Shown: positions 36,677-48,584, counted from the stretch's first letter. The stretch is DNA of 64,000 nt from Sipunculus nudus (GCA_026874595.1 CM049320.1:49548714-49612713), one strand, 5' to 3'. A program made the numbers and translations. Notes: a model not told the origin generated them from the letters alone.

Positions 36677-39522
36677 CAGAGAGAGAGAGGGTGTGTGGGA
36701 ACGTGCATTTAGAGGGCCCTTTTGTTTTTTTTTCACGTTCAAATTTGAAAGATGGTGTGTAACATCTCCACACATCTTATTCTACAAAAAAGTGTTTTTC
36801 CTCTTGTGCAAATTATTTTATAAGGGAATATCTTAATAATCCAAACCCTAGCCAATTCTTGATGGGTTTCTGTACATGTATGGAATAGGATTAGAATTTA
36901 TATTTTTTTTTTCAAATTTCATATTAAAAGAAATATTAGATGCTTCCTTATTATAATATACAATATAGAGCACATATTGTATTTTTCGTTGTGAAAAAAA
37001 AACAACATAATCGAAACATTGGATTTTTCTCCTCAATTATCTGGAGATATATGGTTATCTGTACATAACAAGGTCCAATGGGATCTGATTGGGTGATAAG
37101 TCTGACCCATGAAGCGGGAAAGCAGAGGGTCGGCCGATTATTTAATTAAAGTAACATTGTCTTTGATAAAAATGATCGTAATATCTAATGACTGATTTGT
37201 TAAAAACAAAGGTTAATGTATGGCATGTTTGCCGGCCTCTGATATTCATGTTAAAAGCATTTTTTTTTCTTCTGTGCTTGACACTGTATTTGTTCTGTAT
37301 TTATAATTGCTATTTCCGCACTGTGTCAGCTTCTCTCTACAGATCTTTATATTTACCAAGATGAATTATGGAGGGATTACTTTCCATTATTTATTGTGAT
37401 ACCACATCTGCTTTACAGTGCCATCTTTTGTTCATCCAGTAAAACATCCACTCCGAGGAAGCCGTAAATGCCTAAACATTTCTTTGCGTGATATAATATG
37501 AGATTTATATATTACACAAGATAAAATTGTTACAGCAGGTGTAATATTTGGAATACGACATACAGAAATATGGTTCACATTTATGTAGTATACTGACGGA
37601 CATAAAAAAATTCTCCAACACTGCATGTATGTCACTGATGAGCTACCGTACTTCTTAAGTAAATGATTATGAAAGCACTATTTTATTAAAATCCCCAAGG
37701 ATAGGAAGGAGCAAAATCGTCAAATATACAAAGAGGTCTAAAATAACGTAAAAACGGTGACATTAAGGTCAATATTTAAGAAATTTGTAAATGACAGGAC
37801 TTGCATGTAACATAATGGTCAACATATTTAAATCACTCCATATAATAAATGTAATACTACATATAGGAAATGGTGAAAATATTAAAGAGACTGATATTAA
37901 ATGTTATACTGCTGAGGTTAAATGAAACAAACCAAAATAAAAACAGGTATTACATTAAAACAAATTTATGACAAGACAAAGGCATACATTATTCATCTTT
38001 ATTCATACAAACATGAATGTGTACAAACAAATGTATAGTATATACAAATACAAACCAAGCCAGCTTGGCTGCAAGGAAGATCCCATATCTCAAGTAAAAA
38101 TATATAATAAGGCCAATAGTGTATGCATAAGTGATGCATTACATTCAAACATACTGTTAAAAGATATCTTAATCATTCCACTGCCAATCACAAAAAGATG
38201 ATGTATAGCATGTAACAATGAGTGAAAGATGGTTGAAAGGTGAAATGACTTGGTACTGTCATCCAAACTGATATAATCAAATGAAAGTTTTATTTTTACC
38301 TACAGGTGAACTTACATATAAATAAGCAGATGTATAAGGCTGGGTTTCCCCATGAGGATAAGTCCCATATAATCAGTTTTCAAATTATTTAAATAACTGT
38401 TTAAGGAATATAGATCCATTTTGATTTGGCAAACATATGGTTTATCAATTTTTGTGTAATGCTGGCAAATGTAAATGCAAAATCGATGAGAAAACTACAG
38501 GTAGAAAATAAAAAAAAGCAAACCTGCTAAATTATCAAATCAATATACCTACATTCAAAACCTTATAAAGTATCAAATTATCACATCAATTTAACTCAGT
38601 CATAAAATGGATGAAGAATCGAGTGTATAACCATGGAGGATCCAATCACAACAATCAACCTGCCAAACATCACCATACATTTCTTAGAATCTGATATACG
38701 TTCACAGTTCAATGAAATCAGTAAAAAATACCTATCTTCAGTTTTTTTTCATCAATAATAATTTCAAAAAGAGAACTACACATGGTAGACAATATACAAC
38801 AAGTGGACCCCACAGTATTCATTTACACTGGGATGTTCAACTTGATATTTGTGCAGATCCTAAATGCATATTAATCATTTTGCTCTGAACTTTGGTTAAA
38901 ATGGAAAGCAATAGATATGTCTCATGATTCTGAAGCAATTATATTTCTTCTTTGAAAATCTCTATATCAGCATCAAACATACAATGAGTAATAATTAAGC
39001 TCCTTTATCAATTACAAAGGTGTTATAAGTTATTTTCACAGGTATCACTCAGAGTTCACTAATATGTATGACGAGTAAGTCAGAAATCACAAATATTCTA
39101 CAGAAAAGGCAGATGAATGGCTGGCTTTAAAACCTATTTTTGTTTAATAACCATTCACTTTAGAAGGAATTTTGATTATAGGGTCTTACCATGAGACCTT
39201 GCCTCTGAGAACCATTCTCAGAGTCCTTGGAACAGGTCCACTTACAGATTACTGGTCCTTTACAGCATTTTACAATGTCTACATCCAGCACTACTCTATA
39301 GGTAATACAGTCACTTTGGTAGCAGTCCCTTTATAGCCCCTTTGGTTGTGTTTCTAAGGTTCCAGTGTACATTAATGATATAATCACCCATTATGGTATA
39401 AACTCCATATTTTTTTGCAAACTGAATTCTTGTTATCAGAGTCACTCACATGTGGCAACACTATCTATAATAATGATCTCTTAATGTATGAGATGGTCAT
39501 TAATATGGTTTTTTGTGTATTG
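35896..39522. other. Region without a supported gene; LINE tail and gene 1 downstream sequence
   Basis: 35896-36130 is probably LINE 3' untranslated sequence, with GT repeats at 36020-36070. A GT/GA microsatellite lies at 36625-36690. 37000-39500 is AT-rich with no exon recognised. Part of 38.3-39.5 kb could be the 3' untranslated region of gene 1, but no convincing polyadenylation site was fixed. Confidence 0.4.
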
Positions 39523-39653
39523 TTAGATGTGCCAAACACAGGAGCAGCATTTGACGGGTTCATAGCAGATCCCCTGCCTGTAGCACATATCCAAAACAGA
39601 GTTCTTCCAAAATCTGTTTACCAGCCAGAACGGTACCATTACCATAAAGAACA
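39523..39653 (-). CDS. Gene 1, exon 8 (last): end of helix 4 and Cys-rich C terminus
   Basis: The acceptor CTATTGTATTTCAG precedes LFFMVMVPFWLVNRF, which completes the fourth membrane helix, then a short tail with many cysteines, ending VKCCSCVWHI and TAA (39523-39525). Clustered cysteines near a membrane segment often serve palmitoylation or disulphides, which is inference here. The phase (one base from exon 7) fits exactly. Confidence 0.8.
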
Positions 39654-40163
39654 CTGAAATACAATAGAAACATAAAAATCTGGACATATGAGAAATAATA
39701 TTCATGTTCATCTTTACTTTGATTATTTGTGAATTAACTGATGGCACATAAACCAATGGTGATTTGAAAATGTGCAGTGTACAAAGTAAACACCATGGTA
39801 TGACAATACATAAAGTTGCTCTTACCGGAGTCACTATTACTGTAATAATTATCAACAATATCATTTGATAATTATCATTCAAACTGCATCTTTGATATTG
39901 CATCCTTGTCTGTTGATACTGAACATAATTTAGTCATGTGGTGAAAATATTGGTGAGAGAAAGATAATTTTAAAGTCACAAATGATATTTTCATTTTAAG
40001 TCGTCTCAATTTAAGGGCAGAACATAATTATACTTTTGGTTGTCTCCATAAATTCTGTAAAAATATCCAACAGAGAATAACAAGGCGGGCCATAAGTGTA
40101 GTTTTAATTTTCTGTTTAACTTAACTTAAAGTTTGGTTTAACTGGAAAACCCTGGATACTCAC

Positions 40164-40230
40164 ACATTGTCAAAACTGTCAGTACCATTGAGGCAAGTGA
40201 GAAGTAGTACAGTTCTGCTGTCCATACACT
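40164..40230 (-). CDS. Gene 1, exon 7: start of helix 4
   Basis: The acceptor TTGTTCATTCAG and the consensus donor TGT|GTGAGT bound 67 bases encoding SVWTAELYYFSLASMVLTVL then TM. It is in phase 0 from exon 6 and leaves one base for exon 8. The intron before it contains the 5-kb DIRS element. Confidence 0.8.
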
Positions 40231-40289
40231 CTGAATGAACAAAACACTAAACATTGACTCACTGGTGAAGCATAGATAATAGTGAAACC

Positions 40290-40450
40290 TGTGGAAAAAG
40301 ACCACCCATGGGACTGACGAAAAGGGGTCTTAATTCTCAGGTAGTCTGATTAGACAGGCCACATTTAACCAATATTCACTCAAGGGCGGTCTTAATAGAT
40401 AGGCGGTCTTACAAGACAGGTGGTCTTTCAGACAGGTTCATTTGTATTTT
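40290..40450. repeat. Dispersed GACCACC/AGACAGG repeat
   Basis: Repeated words AGACAGG, GGTGGTCTT and GGCGGTCTTA form a diverged interspersed repeat. A related fragment with TGACCACCT lies at 46615-46680. Both are in introns of gene 1. Confidence 0.5.
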
Positions 40451-41012
40451 TAACAGGATTTGTACACTGAAATCCTTTGTGATCAAACCATTCTTCCAGT
40501 TCATCACATGTACACCATGAGGATCATATTATTTCCTAAAGGTGTGACCTGATCATATTTTTGGCTCAAGTAGAGAGGCATGTGTGCGTGAATCACTATA
40601 ATAACAATTTTGATGTTACTACTGTAGCAAGGAAATTTAAGTCTACTCCTAGGCTTAAATTCTCTGAATTATCCCATGATCATGTATATGCAATGTTTCT
40701 GTGGGTATTTTTAAAATTAAAACTACTGTTCTGGGACCCCTTGACATGTATAGATCCTAAAGAATGATAACATGCACCATGTTTTGGTATATGAAACATA
40801 TTTAGCTTTCAGAACAAGTTCATGACAGTTTTGAAGCATGTTGTTTTTAAGCAGGCTACAAACCAATATTAATAGCAATGACAGAAATGATTCTGAATGC
40901 GTGTGTACATTACGATTATCTTGCTTCAGAAATCTTGGTGTACTGAAATGGATGCAGTGTGAAAACCCCCCCCATTCCCTCCCTGTGAATGGTGGTTTTG
41001 TTAGTAAACTGT

Positions 41013-41168
41013 TGTGAGCTTTTCTGTATTAATGAGAATTTTCTCTGTTAAAGTTTATACGCCAGAGTAAGCCAACCGAAAATTTTCCCTTATTGGGCCT
41101 ATTATCGCCCATCCCGCCTCGTTCCCGTGTATCTAGGTCACACTTCCGTTACCCATAATCACATTTTC
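41013..41168 (-). repeat. DIRS right inverted terminal repeat
   Basis: TGTGAGCTTTTCTGTATTAA through the segment CCCATAATCACATTTTC. Nearly identical, in inverted orientation, to 45854-46007. The outer tail 40962-41012 is not shared with the other end but is copied in inverted form inside the internal complementary region. Confidence 0.95.
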
Positions 41169-41208
41169 GAAGGCGTAAGGAAGAGGACTGGGAGGGAGCG
41201 ATGTTTGT

Positions 41209-41319
41209 AATACAGAAAAGCTCACAACAGTTTACTAACAAAACCACCATTCACAGGGAGGGAATGGGGGGGTTTTATTACGTAAACATAATTGTGAGCT
41301 GTTTCTGTATTAATGAGAA
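41209..41319. repeat. DIRS internal complementary region
   Basis: The first part (41209-41275) is the reverse complement of the right outer end (40962-41028), apart from one C in the C-tract. The second part (41271-41319) is the reverse complement of the left outer end (about 45980-46028). The two meet at GGTTTTATTACG, so the region reads as the two element ends joined, the template proposed to form the circle junction in DIRS replication. Confidence 0.93.
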
Positions 41320-41376
41320 AAAAACAGACATGCCTTGGGGAGGGAGCACCTACCTGTAACGCTGGAACGAGGAATC

Positions 41377-41772
41377 TCAGTGCGGTGATGGAGCAGCAGT
41401 AGACGTCGGCCGCGGAACCGACGGAGAGGAAGAAGATGGCTGGGAAAATTGTAGGACCTCACCAGACGCGATCACAGGGCCCATGGAGTAGAGGCCCGAA
41501 GCCTGGAGCTGAACATCTTTCAGATAGAAGCGTGTGAACATGGATGGAGATTTCCAGTATCCCTTCTTGACCAACTGATTGGGTGAAATCCCGGAGAAAT
41601 GGGCCACGGAAGTCGAAATTGCCCGAATGTCATGGGCCTTGATGTGAAATTGGTCCAACGTGGATTGAGAAGCTGAGTCATATGCGGCGACGATAGTAGC
41701 TTTGAGCCACGAACTAATTGTGATAGGGCTAATCTCCTTATTGGAAGATGTGACTTTTGTAGAAATAAACAA
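41377..41772 (-). pseudogene. DIRS tyrosine recombinase, C-terminal catalytic half
   Basis: The frame contains AHDIRAISTSVAHFSG (the H-x-x-R box) and WKSPSMFTRFYLKDVQL, with the Tyr expected to form the covalent DNA link, as in DIRS and Ngaro recombinases. The matching N-terminal half with the first Arg is in 41936-43294. The two halves are split by the (C)18 tract at 41782-41799, which shifts the frame. Confidence 0.88.
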
Positions 41773-41781
41773 TTTCTTGCG

Positions 41782-41799
41782 CCCCCCCCCCCCCCCCCC
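41782..41799. repeat. (C)18 tract inside the recombinase frame
   Basis: On the coding strand the tract inserts a run of Gly codons between ATHPL and the LFISTKV segment, where related DIRS recombinases have only a few residues (RGRKK-type), and shifts the frame. It is a homopolymer expansion within a once-coding region. Confidence 0.9.
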
Positions 41800-41935
41800 G
41801 TAAAGGATGAGTAGCCTTTAGATAATAACGCAACGCACGAACCGGGCAATTGGTAGCCCCATAACGGTACTGACCATTAGGGAGGGCCGGAACGTGCCAA
41901 GCAGACGGAGGGTCATCTAAATTTTGATTTTTCCT

Positions 41936-43294
41936 CTAAAAATCTGGCGGAAAATGTAGGGTGGCCGACGAACCGTCGGCCGAAATTTGCGTGAATTTCG
42001 AATCAGCCACGAGGGCATGAAGCTCAGAACGGCGACCAGCCGAGGCAAGAGCAAGGAGGAAAACCGTTTTCCGAGACAAATGGAGAAGATGGGCCGAACG
42101 CAACGGCTCATAAGGGGGTTCCCGGAGGTGACTTAAGACGACGTCCAGGCGCCAGGAAGGCGCAACATACCGTGGATGAGACGCACGGGCATGAACCCCC
42201 TTGAGAAAGTCTGACACCAACGGGTTATGAAGGACACGATCGTGACCCAGCGGACGGAGCACCGACAGCAGGCCGGCGCGATAGCCACGCAGAGAGGGAT
42301 AGGATAAATGTTTATCCTGTAGTAAGAACACAAAAAAATCCAAAACAGCCGCAAGCGACGGATCTAAAGGGGAGATTCCGCGGGGAGACGCCCACTCCGC
42401 GAAGAGACGCCACCGGGAGTCGTAGATGCGGTCCGAAGAACGGCGACGGGGAGCCGAGGCAAGGAGAGCAGCCGGACTTGAAATGCCCGGATCCTTGAGG
42501 TGTCCGATGAGAGCACGCATGCGCATAGAGGGCACGACCGAAAGGGGCGACGCGCTCGAGGGAACGACAGGAGTGCGATGCCGAGCGGTAGTATAAGCGG
42601 GGGGGCCAGAGAGAAGCGAGCGCCACAGAGGAAACAATGGAGCTGCAGGATGAAACGGAAGGATGAGAAGCAGGGTAGTCTGGTTCGCGCGGGACAAGCG
42701 GAGAAGGACACGGCGGATGAGCGGAGGCACCAGAAACGCAAAGAGAAACCGGTGAGACCACCCGGACGGTGGCGTGTCGGGGAGACGGTCGCGAGGGTGA
42801 CGTAGACGCGTCTCGGAAGGCACGAGAACGGGGGAGGACGGAAAATCGAACAGATCGAATTCCGGCCGCCCCAGGCGAGCGAAAACACTCCGAATAACCG
42901 GGAGCGGAAGGAGCAGTGGGGAAGAAAGAGACGCCGGATGACGGGAAAGGGCGTCGGCTAGGATGTTAGACACGCCCGGAAGATGGGATGCACGAACTGA
43001 TGCCCGGAGAGAGAGGCATAGATCGAACAAAAGGTAAGTCTCCTGCATGAGCGAGGGAGACCGAGTACCACCCTGCTTGTTGATATATGCCACAACCGTG
43101 GTATTGTCGGTCCGGATGAGAATGTGACGTCCGATCAAGCGGGGAGACCAGTGGGAGATCGCGCGACGGACGGCACGCAGTTCGAGGATATTGATATGGA
43201 GCAGACGTTCTGACGGGGAACGAAGCGCGAAGATCGGCGAGATGGGCCCCCCAACCGAGGAGAGACGCATCGGTATAGATGGTGCAATCGACAT
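41936..43294 (-). pseudogene. DIRS RNase H and N-terminal recombinase
   Basis: The frame has RNase H motifs LLHINILELRAVRRAI (catalytic Glu), RTDNTTVVAYINKQGG (Asp) and LPGVSNILADALSRHP (final Asp region), a basic linker, then a recombinase with LSYPSLRGYRAGL (core-binding part) and LALASAGRRSELHAL (first catalytic Arg). It ends at an in-frame TAG (41936-41938); downstream codons remain in frame to RYYLKATHPL at the C-tract. The first RNase H segment (CTIYTDASLLGWGAHLAD) is in another frame, so a shift lies near 43225. Confidence 0.88.
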
Positions 43295-45735
43295 CCCTGG
43301 AAAAAGGAATGCCGCGCAGGAGAAAGGAAAGGTCCAACCAGGGACGAAGGGACCGCCAGGTGTTCCGAAACGGGAGGATCGGAGGACGAACCGAGATTAA
43401 CCGGAGAAGGCCGTGACGGCGCAAGATAGACTGAATCGGACGGAGGTACAGTCGGCCAAACGGGATGAAGGACGCAGCCCAGTTGAGAGCACCGTGGAGA
43501 GAAGCCGCTGTGCGCGAGTCGACATGGCGCTGCGTGAGAAATGAACGAATCAGGCGGTGGAGTTTGAGAGAAAAAATCGCGCGGGAGCGACGCTGTGCCG
43601 GACGCAAAATCGAGCGTGACACCCAGAAATTGGAGGGACTGGGTGGGAGTGAGAAGAGACTTCTCCGCATTGACCAGGAAGCCGAGGTTCCGGAGTAAGA
43701 TGAGAACCCGGGAGCGATGCGACAGTAGGAGGGAGCGATCGGCCGCATGGACCAGCCAATCGTCCAGATAAGGGAGCACAGAAATGCCCTGGGAACGGAG
43801 ATAACTCGTGACCGTGTGAACCAACATGGTAAAAATCCAGGGGGCCACCTTGATCCTGAACGGAAGGGCCCAGAATTGATAAACGCGGTTCTGATACGCG
43901 AAGCGAAGAAACGGTTGAGACGATGGATGGATGGGAACGTGAAAATAGGCATCCGTAAGGTCTATTTTGAACGCCCAATCCAACCGCTGAACAATGCGGA
44001 GCACAGCATGGATATTGAACATCCGAAACGGGGGCGGACGGATGAATGAATTGAGGCGCTTCAGGTCTATGATCGGGCGCCAACGGCCGTGCGGTTTGGG
44101 AACAAGAAAAAGGCGAGAGTAAAATCCCACGGTGGAAGGGGAAACCTCGAAAATGGCCCGTTTGTCTAACATCGATTGAATGGCCTCCTCCAAAGCGAGG
44201 CGTTTTGCTGGATCGGCGGAGGCGGAGTGAAGAACGGGTGCAATGTGACGGGAGGTGCGTGCAAAAACGTAAGATGGAACCCGAACTTGACGGTGCTGAG
44301 AATTAAACGCGGTGAGGTGATACCCGCAATGCGGGAAAATGGGCGCGGAAATAAAGACTTTCCGTCCGCAAACGGCTGTTCCAGGCTGGACTCGAGGCGC
44401 ATGGGAGCCGACGGAATATCCGGGGTTATCCGGAAAAGGGAGCAAGCGATCGAAACAGGTAGCCCGGTACCCACGTGAATTCCAGAGGGTACCGGGGGAC
44501 CAAGGTTTCTCCGAACCCGGCGGAAGCGGGGCCCAAGTAGCAGTGGAGCGAGACCCCGAGACCACCGCGTGGTGCTCACGTAAGAGAGCCCCCGTGTGTT
44601 CGGAAAACTCCATACACACGGCGGGCGACTGCAGGGTGGCAGGATTCAAAAATGAACCGGCCGTTGACGCCGAGGAAGTCCGAGGTTGTAACTGACGGAA
44701 CTTCGGACCAGAATGGTTAGCCTCCTGGGTGGAGGTAGCCACTAGGTCCAGAAGCGCAGATGTGCGCGTATGCCAAGCCTGGTGTTGCAGCGCGATCTCC
44801 GACCACTGGTCAGGCGCCAGGGTGGGATCAGCTGACTGAGAAGACGGGGACCCTGGAGAACCCCGGGGAGGGGGAGCCAGAGAGACCCGCTGAGCCGGAA
44901 CAACCGGAGGCTGGAAACAGGAAGCCGGGGAACGAGCAGCAGCAGTACCCATCCTGGAAGGAGCCGGAACCGGATCCGTCGGCCGCACAGCAGACGGCGT
45001 CTGAAATAAAGAGCCGGCCGGCCGGGTAGTAACGGCGGGAGACGGAGGAACCGGCCGCTCTGAAACGGAGGCAGGAGGGATCGACGCACTTACCTGCACC
45101 CAAGGAAGGGCCGGGCGATCCAGCGGGACGGCTCCAGCCGGCCCCGGCGACAATGATGGAAGTCGGCGAGGAGCCGGGGGCGACAAGAACGGCCGGGGAG
45201 AAAGGACCGGGGGCGCCGGGGAGGGCGCCGGACGGACAGCTGCGGGTCTAGACGAATCGTCTAGATCCGACATCAGGGATAAACAAAACTGGGACAATTT
45301 ATGTAAGATGGAATATGCAGATGAGCTGTCAGAACGGGAGGCCGCGGGAACGGGGGAAGATTTCCGTTTCCGGGAATGAGACAGCAACGATTTTACAGTC
45401 AAAACCACAGGAGAGGTGACAGGACCGGCGGGAACAGACCGTGAACGCAGCACAGCCGTGGTGCGGTCAACCAGGGTAGGCTCCCCCCCCTCCCCCCCGG
45501 AGACAACCACGGGGCCAGACAAGGGAAGAACGGAGGGGGAATCCCCAATAACCGGGGAATGAACCCAATCCTGGAATAAGGCCCACTTGTCAGTGGACCA
45601 CGTCTGGCAATGGAAACAAGGATCAGCCGGACCGCGGCAGGAGTCATTGTTGGTGCGGCAACTATAACAAGTGGGGTGGGAGTCCCAAACCGGGATTATA
45701 GTGTCACAAGAGACACAATAAGTGGGGTTCTCCAT
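43135..45735 (-). pseudogene. DIRS gag-like region and reverse transcriptase
   Basis: The first ATG is at 45735 (MENPTYCVSC). The N terminus has paired C-x2-C motifs (CVSC, CYSC, CFHC), followed by about 300 residues rich in Pro, Ser and Ala that are gag-like. The RT begins near residue 535 with FYSRLFLVPKPHGRWRPIID, then AFKIDLTDAYFHV and the catalytic LPYLDDWLVHA (YLDD), then LQFLGVTLDF. The correct frame is lost at a T-run near 43575 and continues in another frame (down to about 43225) with IFSLKLHRLIRSF and the first RNase H motif. Confidence 0.9.
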
Positions 45736-45853
45736 GGCGGGCAAGGGAAAATAAGAATAACTTACAATCAGTTGGCAAACTCAAAACGACAAACCCAACA
45801 GTGGACGAATCTCGCAGCGCGGGATCTAACGTCTATCATGGCGTATGCCAGAA

Positions 45854-46007
45854 GAAAATGTGATTATGGGTAACGGAAGTGTGACCTAGATACACGGGAA
45901 CGAGGCGGGATGGGCGATAATAGGCCCAATAAGGGAAATTCTGTTGGCTTACTCTAGCGTATAAACTTTAACAGAGAAAATTCTCATTAATACAGAAACA
46001 GCTCACA
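45854..46007 (-). repeat. DIRS left inverted terminal repeat
   Basis: Inverted counterpart of 41013-41168 with a few substitutions and small indels. The tail 46008-46028 ends CGTAATAAAAC at the host junction. On the minus strand it lies just upstream of the gag-like start and should carry the promoter. Confidence 0.95.
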
Positions 46008-46123
46008 ATTATGTTTACGTAATAAAACTATTGTTTTACTGGGGATGTAACAATGCATTCAATTGTGCTTGTATTTTTCTTTTAATGTATTTATGTAATC
46101 CTGTTTGTGCATTTAATACTTAC

Positions 46124-46254
46124 ACATTGGCCAGCCAATGATGTAAAGATGGTGAATATCAACCCTGTGAGGAAACAAATGGCTCCAAAAACATGAAATG
46201 CCAGCTTCACTTCAAAGGGAACGGGTTCCATCAATGAAAACAAGAAGGAGAATC
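46124..46254 (-). CDS. Gene 1, exon 6: end of helix 2 and helix 3
   Basis: The acceptor TTTTTTTTTTGCTTCAG and the consensus donor TGT|GTAAGT bound 131 bases encoding FSFLFSLMEPVPFEVKLAFH and then VFGAICFLTGLIFTIFTSLA. The second part is a clear membrane helix. The phase fits exons 5 and 7. The DIRS element starts 95 bases past the donor. Confidence 0.85.
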
Positions 46255-47434
46255 CTGAAGCAAAAAAAAAAAATCCAGATTAACACCTTAAATATTCATT
46301 TTTCATACCCTTGTTGAGGTAACTTCTATTAACAGAAGCACATGACTGACACTACTTAACATGTAAAAAGTCCAAACAGTCTTGACTACTCGATGCAAAA
46401 TAATGATTTCTTAGCACCAATAAGGGATAGAATATTCAATGAATATAATTTTACTGGTAATGATTAATTCTTTACATTTTGATATATTCTGTGACAAACT
46501 AATTGTTGTTCCCAAAGAGTCTGTATTTTATGCAATGTGTAAACTAGACAGCACTTTCAGCTCTAGTCAATACATAATAATATTATTATATTATTTATGA
46601 TTATTACGGTTATACAGTAAAACCCTGCCTAATGACTACCTCTGTTAAGTGACCACCTAAGATTAATGACCACTTGTTTCCAGTCTGAATTCTTTTTGCT
46701 CTTTATATGAGAACTCACTGAGATAACGAACCCGAAGATGCAACATATTTCAGGGGCCATAATAATGCCTTTCTGCCAGTCTCTGACAGGCAAACATATG
46801 TATGAAAAAGGCAGTTTTCTTTTTGTACCAATCTGTTGGAAAGGTGAACTCCTAGATGTTCCCCACATCACAAACAGTGAAAATTACACAAATAGAAATA
46901 TTCTTCCACATAGTGGTAACTTAGGAACTCCAAGATACCCTCATACCCCACCCTATTATGGCTTCACAGGGATGAAGAAATCATGGAGTTCGATGATTTG
47001 AAGAACAGCAGAGCCATGACCAGTCTAAAACCCAGCCCCATTCTTACTTTGTAAGAAAATACAATATTGACCCATTTGTTTTGTTACTCCGGCCTATTTC
47101 ATGATGTACCTGAAAAAAAAGATTGCCAGGTGTAGCAATAAGGACGTTGCACCATAACAACACAAGTACACCATTCTACAGAAATGTCAAAACAGAAGTG
47201 ACTGATGTGAGTTTGATATGATGATAGGATGCATCTAAAGTAGAAAGACAAATTTTCCTGCAGAAAGGCAAAACTAGATTTATGCCTTTCCAATGGAAAG
47301 GTGACAATTTCAAAGCATTATGAGTCATGACTTCATCCAGGTCAAATTGGTGGTTGTAGTTTTACTGTATATTTTATTTAATTTTAAAATACAACATGTC
47401 ATAAGTCAGGTCTATAATCCCCAAAATGTCTTAC

Positions 47435-47577
47435 CTATCATACAAAATGTGTATACAATTGAAACCACCAGCAGCTCAAACAGATGTTGTCCACAGTAGC
47501 GCTCTGTGTGTGGCCGACTGAGTACAAAGAACTGTGGTATCAACAAAGCCAGCGTGAAAATCAGCAGCACAATCCGA
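47435..47577 (-). CDS. Gene 1, exon 5: helices 1 and 2
   Basis: The acceptor GTCTTTCAG and the donor TAG|GTAAGA bound 143 bases. Translation: RIVLLIFTLALLIPQFFVLS (helix 1), the loop RPHTERYCGQH, and LFELLVVSIVYTFCMI (helix 2, continuing into exon 6). The loop Cys could pair with another loop Cys. Phase is consistent at both ends (two bases in, one out). Confidence 0.85.
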
Positions 47578-47924
47578 CTGAAAGACATAGAGAGAAATTG
47601 TTTAGTTCAGATGATACTGCAAACAACTGCATCCTTGCCAAATCAAATGTATGAACATGTATGTATTTATATATATACATGTGTGTGTTTTGTGTGATGT
47701 TGACATTATATCTCACATAATCATGTAAAAAATCTCACAACTTTTTTAGGGCATTTCGAGAAAGGGCCAGTAAACAATTAATCAGATTTTCTTGTGGATT
47801 CAGCAAATATCCCAGATTCAGGAATGTCATCATGAAATATACACAAATGTACAGTGACTTAAACATCAATGAACAATGGAATATGGGTGAATGATTATAT
47901 GCAAACATGGTTCTGGGAGCACAT

Positions 47925-47945
47925 CCCCCCCCCCCCCCCCCCCCC
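47925..47945. repeat. (C)21 tract in a gene 1 intron
   Basis: A run of C followed by TCCCCCC; part of the window-wide set of G/C homopolymers. Confidence 0.9.
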
Positions 47946-48329
47946 TCCCCCCACCACATAGCAGAGGCTTGGTTTCTGTAAATGCAGAATTCTAGTTAAA
48001 AATAGGAATCTTTCAACTGCAAACTTAGTATGCTAAGGACCTTTCAGTTTCAAAATATTTATTTTCACAACATCATTTACTAAATGAAGATCACCTTGAA
48101 TTAATCTTGGGGTTAAGTGGATATTTTCCCTGACCAATAAAATTGTTGTGTGAGGACTGTTTAAGTTTTCAATAGTGTTTTGATTTTTTGCCCTGATTAT
48201 ATGCAGAATTCAAAATGTCCAAAATGACATACAAAGACTGAATCAAATCTAAGGCTCTTCACAATTCGCAGGCTTATGAAAAAACATATGTAAAATGACT
48301 GGATATTGCATCCAGATAATTTTACTTAC

Positions 48330-48407
48330 ATTTTCATCCGGTTGTTTCTCGGAAACCATCGCATTAGATGGTAGACTGTGTGGGCCCAGAAATATTGCCA
48401 CATCATC
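48330..48407 (-). CDS. Gene 1, exon 4: amphipathic segment before helix 1
   Basis: The acceptor TTACTTCAG and the consensus donor AAT|GTAAGT bound 78 bases encoding MMWQYFWAHTVYHLMRWFPR then NNRMK. The aromatic, basic stretch should lie at the cytosolic membrane face. These are the first Met residues found in the joined frame, so if exons 1-3 are untranslated the protein would be about 182 residues. Confidence 0.8.
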
Positions 48408-48555
48408 CTGAAGTAATTGAAAGAATTGTTACATGAACTGCAAAAGTAATTCAAACATTTGAGGAAACAAAACAAAACTAAATTCTCAAACCCTGCTAGG
48501 TATACATTATATATAGGATCTGCTGCACTACAGCATCACATAGAAGATCTATATT

Positions 48556-48584
48556 TATCTATCTATCTATCTATCTATGTATCT
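48556..48584. repeat. (CTAT)n microsatellite
   Basis: About seven CTAT units in a gene 1 intron. Confidence 0.9.

Larger units (their letters stand above)
40962..46028 (-). mobile_element. DIRS-type tyrosine-recombinase retrotransposon
   Basis: A 5.07-kb element on the minus strand with inverted terminal repeats (41013-41168 and 45854-46007), non-shared outer tails, an internal complementary region next to the right terminal repeat (41209-41319), and gag-, RT-, RNase H- and recombinase-like coding regions in the normal DIRS order. DIRS elements are thought to integrate through a circular intermediate using a tyrosine recombinase, without target duplication; none is seen here. Both outer ends share AAAAC. 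The coding part is broken by two frame shifts, a stop and a C-tract. It lies in sense orientation in an intron of gene 1. Confidence 0.93.

Noticed and set aside
35867-36775. Thr-His and Ser-Leu rich frames
   Set aside because: They translate GT and GA microsatellites.
39523-39903. 126-codon minus-strand frame as a single exon
   Set aside because: Only 39523-39653 follows an acceptor in phase with exon 7; the upstream part is intron.
42500-44695. Plus-strand and other-frame ORFs of 77-177 codons in the DIRS element
   Set aside because: They are GC-rich shadows of the gag, RT and RNase H frames.
43135-45744. 869-codon frame as a host Pro/Ser-rich gene
   Set aside because: It contains a DIRS-type RT with YLDD and lies between inverted terminal repeats. 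The first codon at 45744 is TTG; the first ATG is at 45735.
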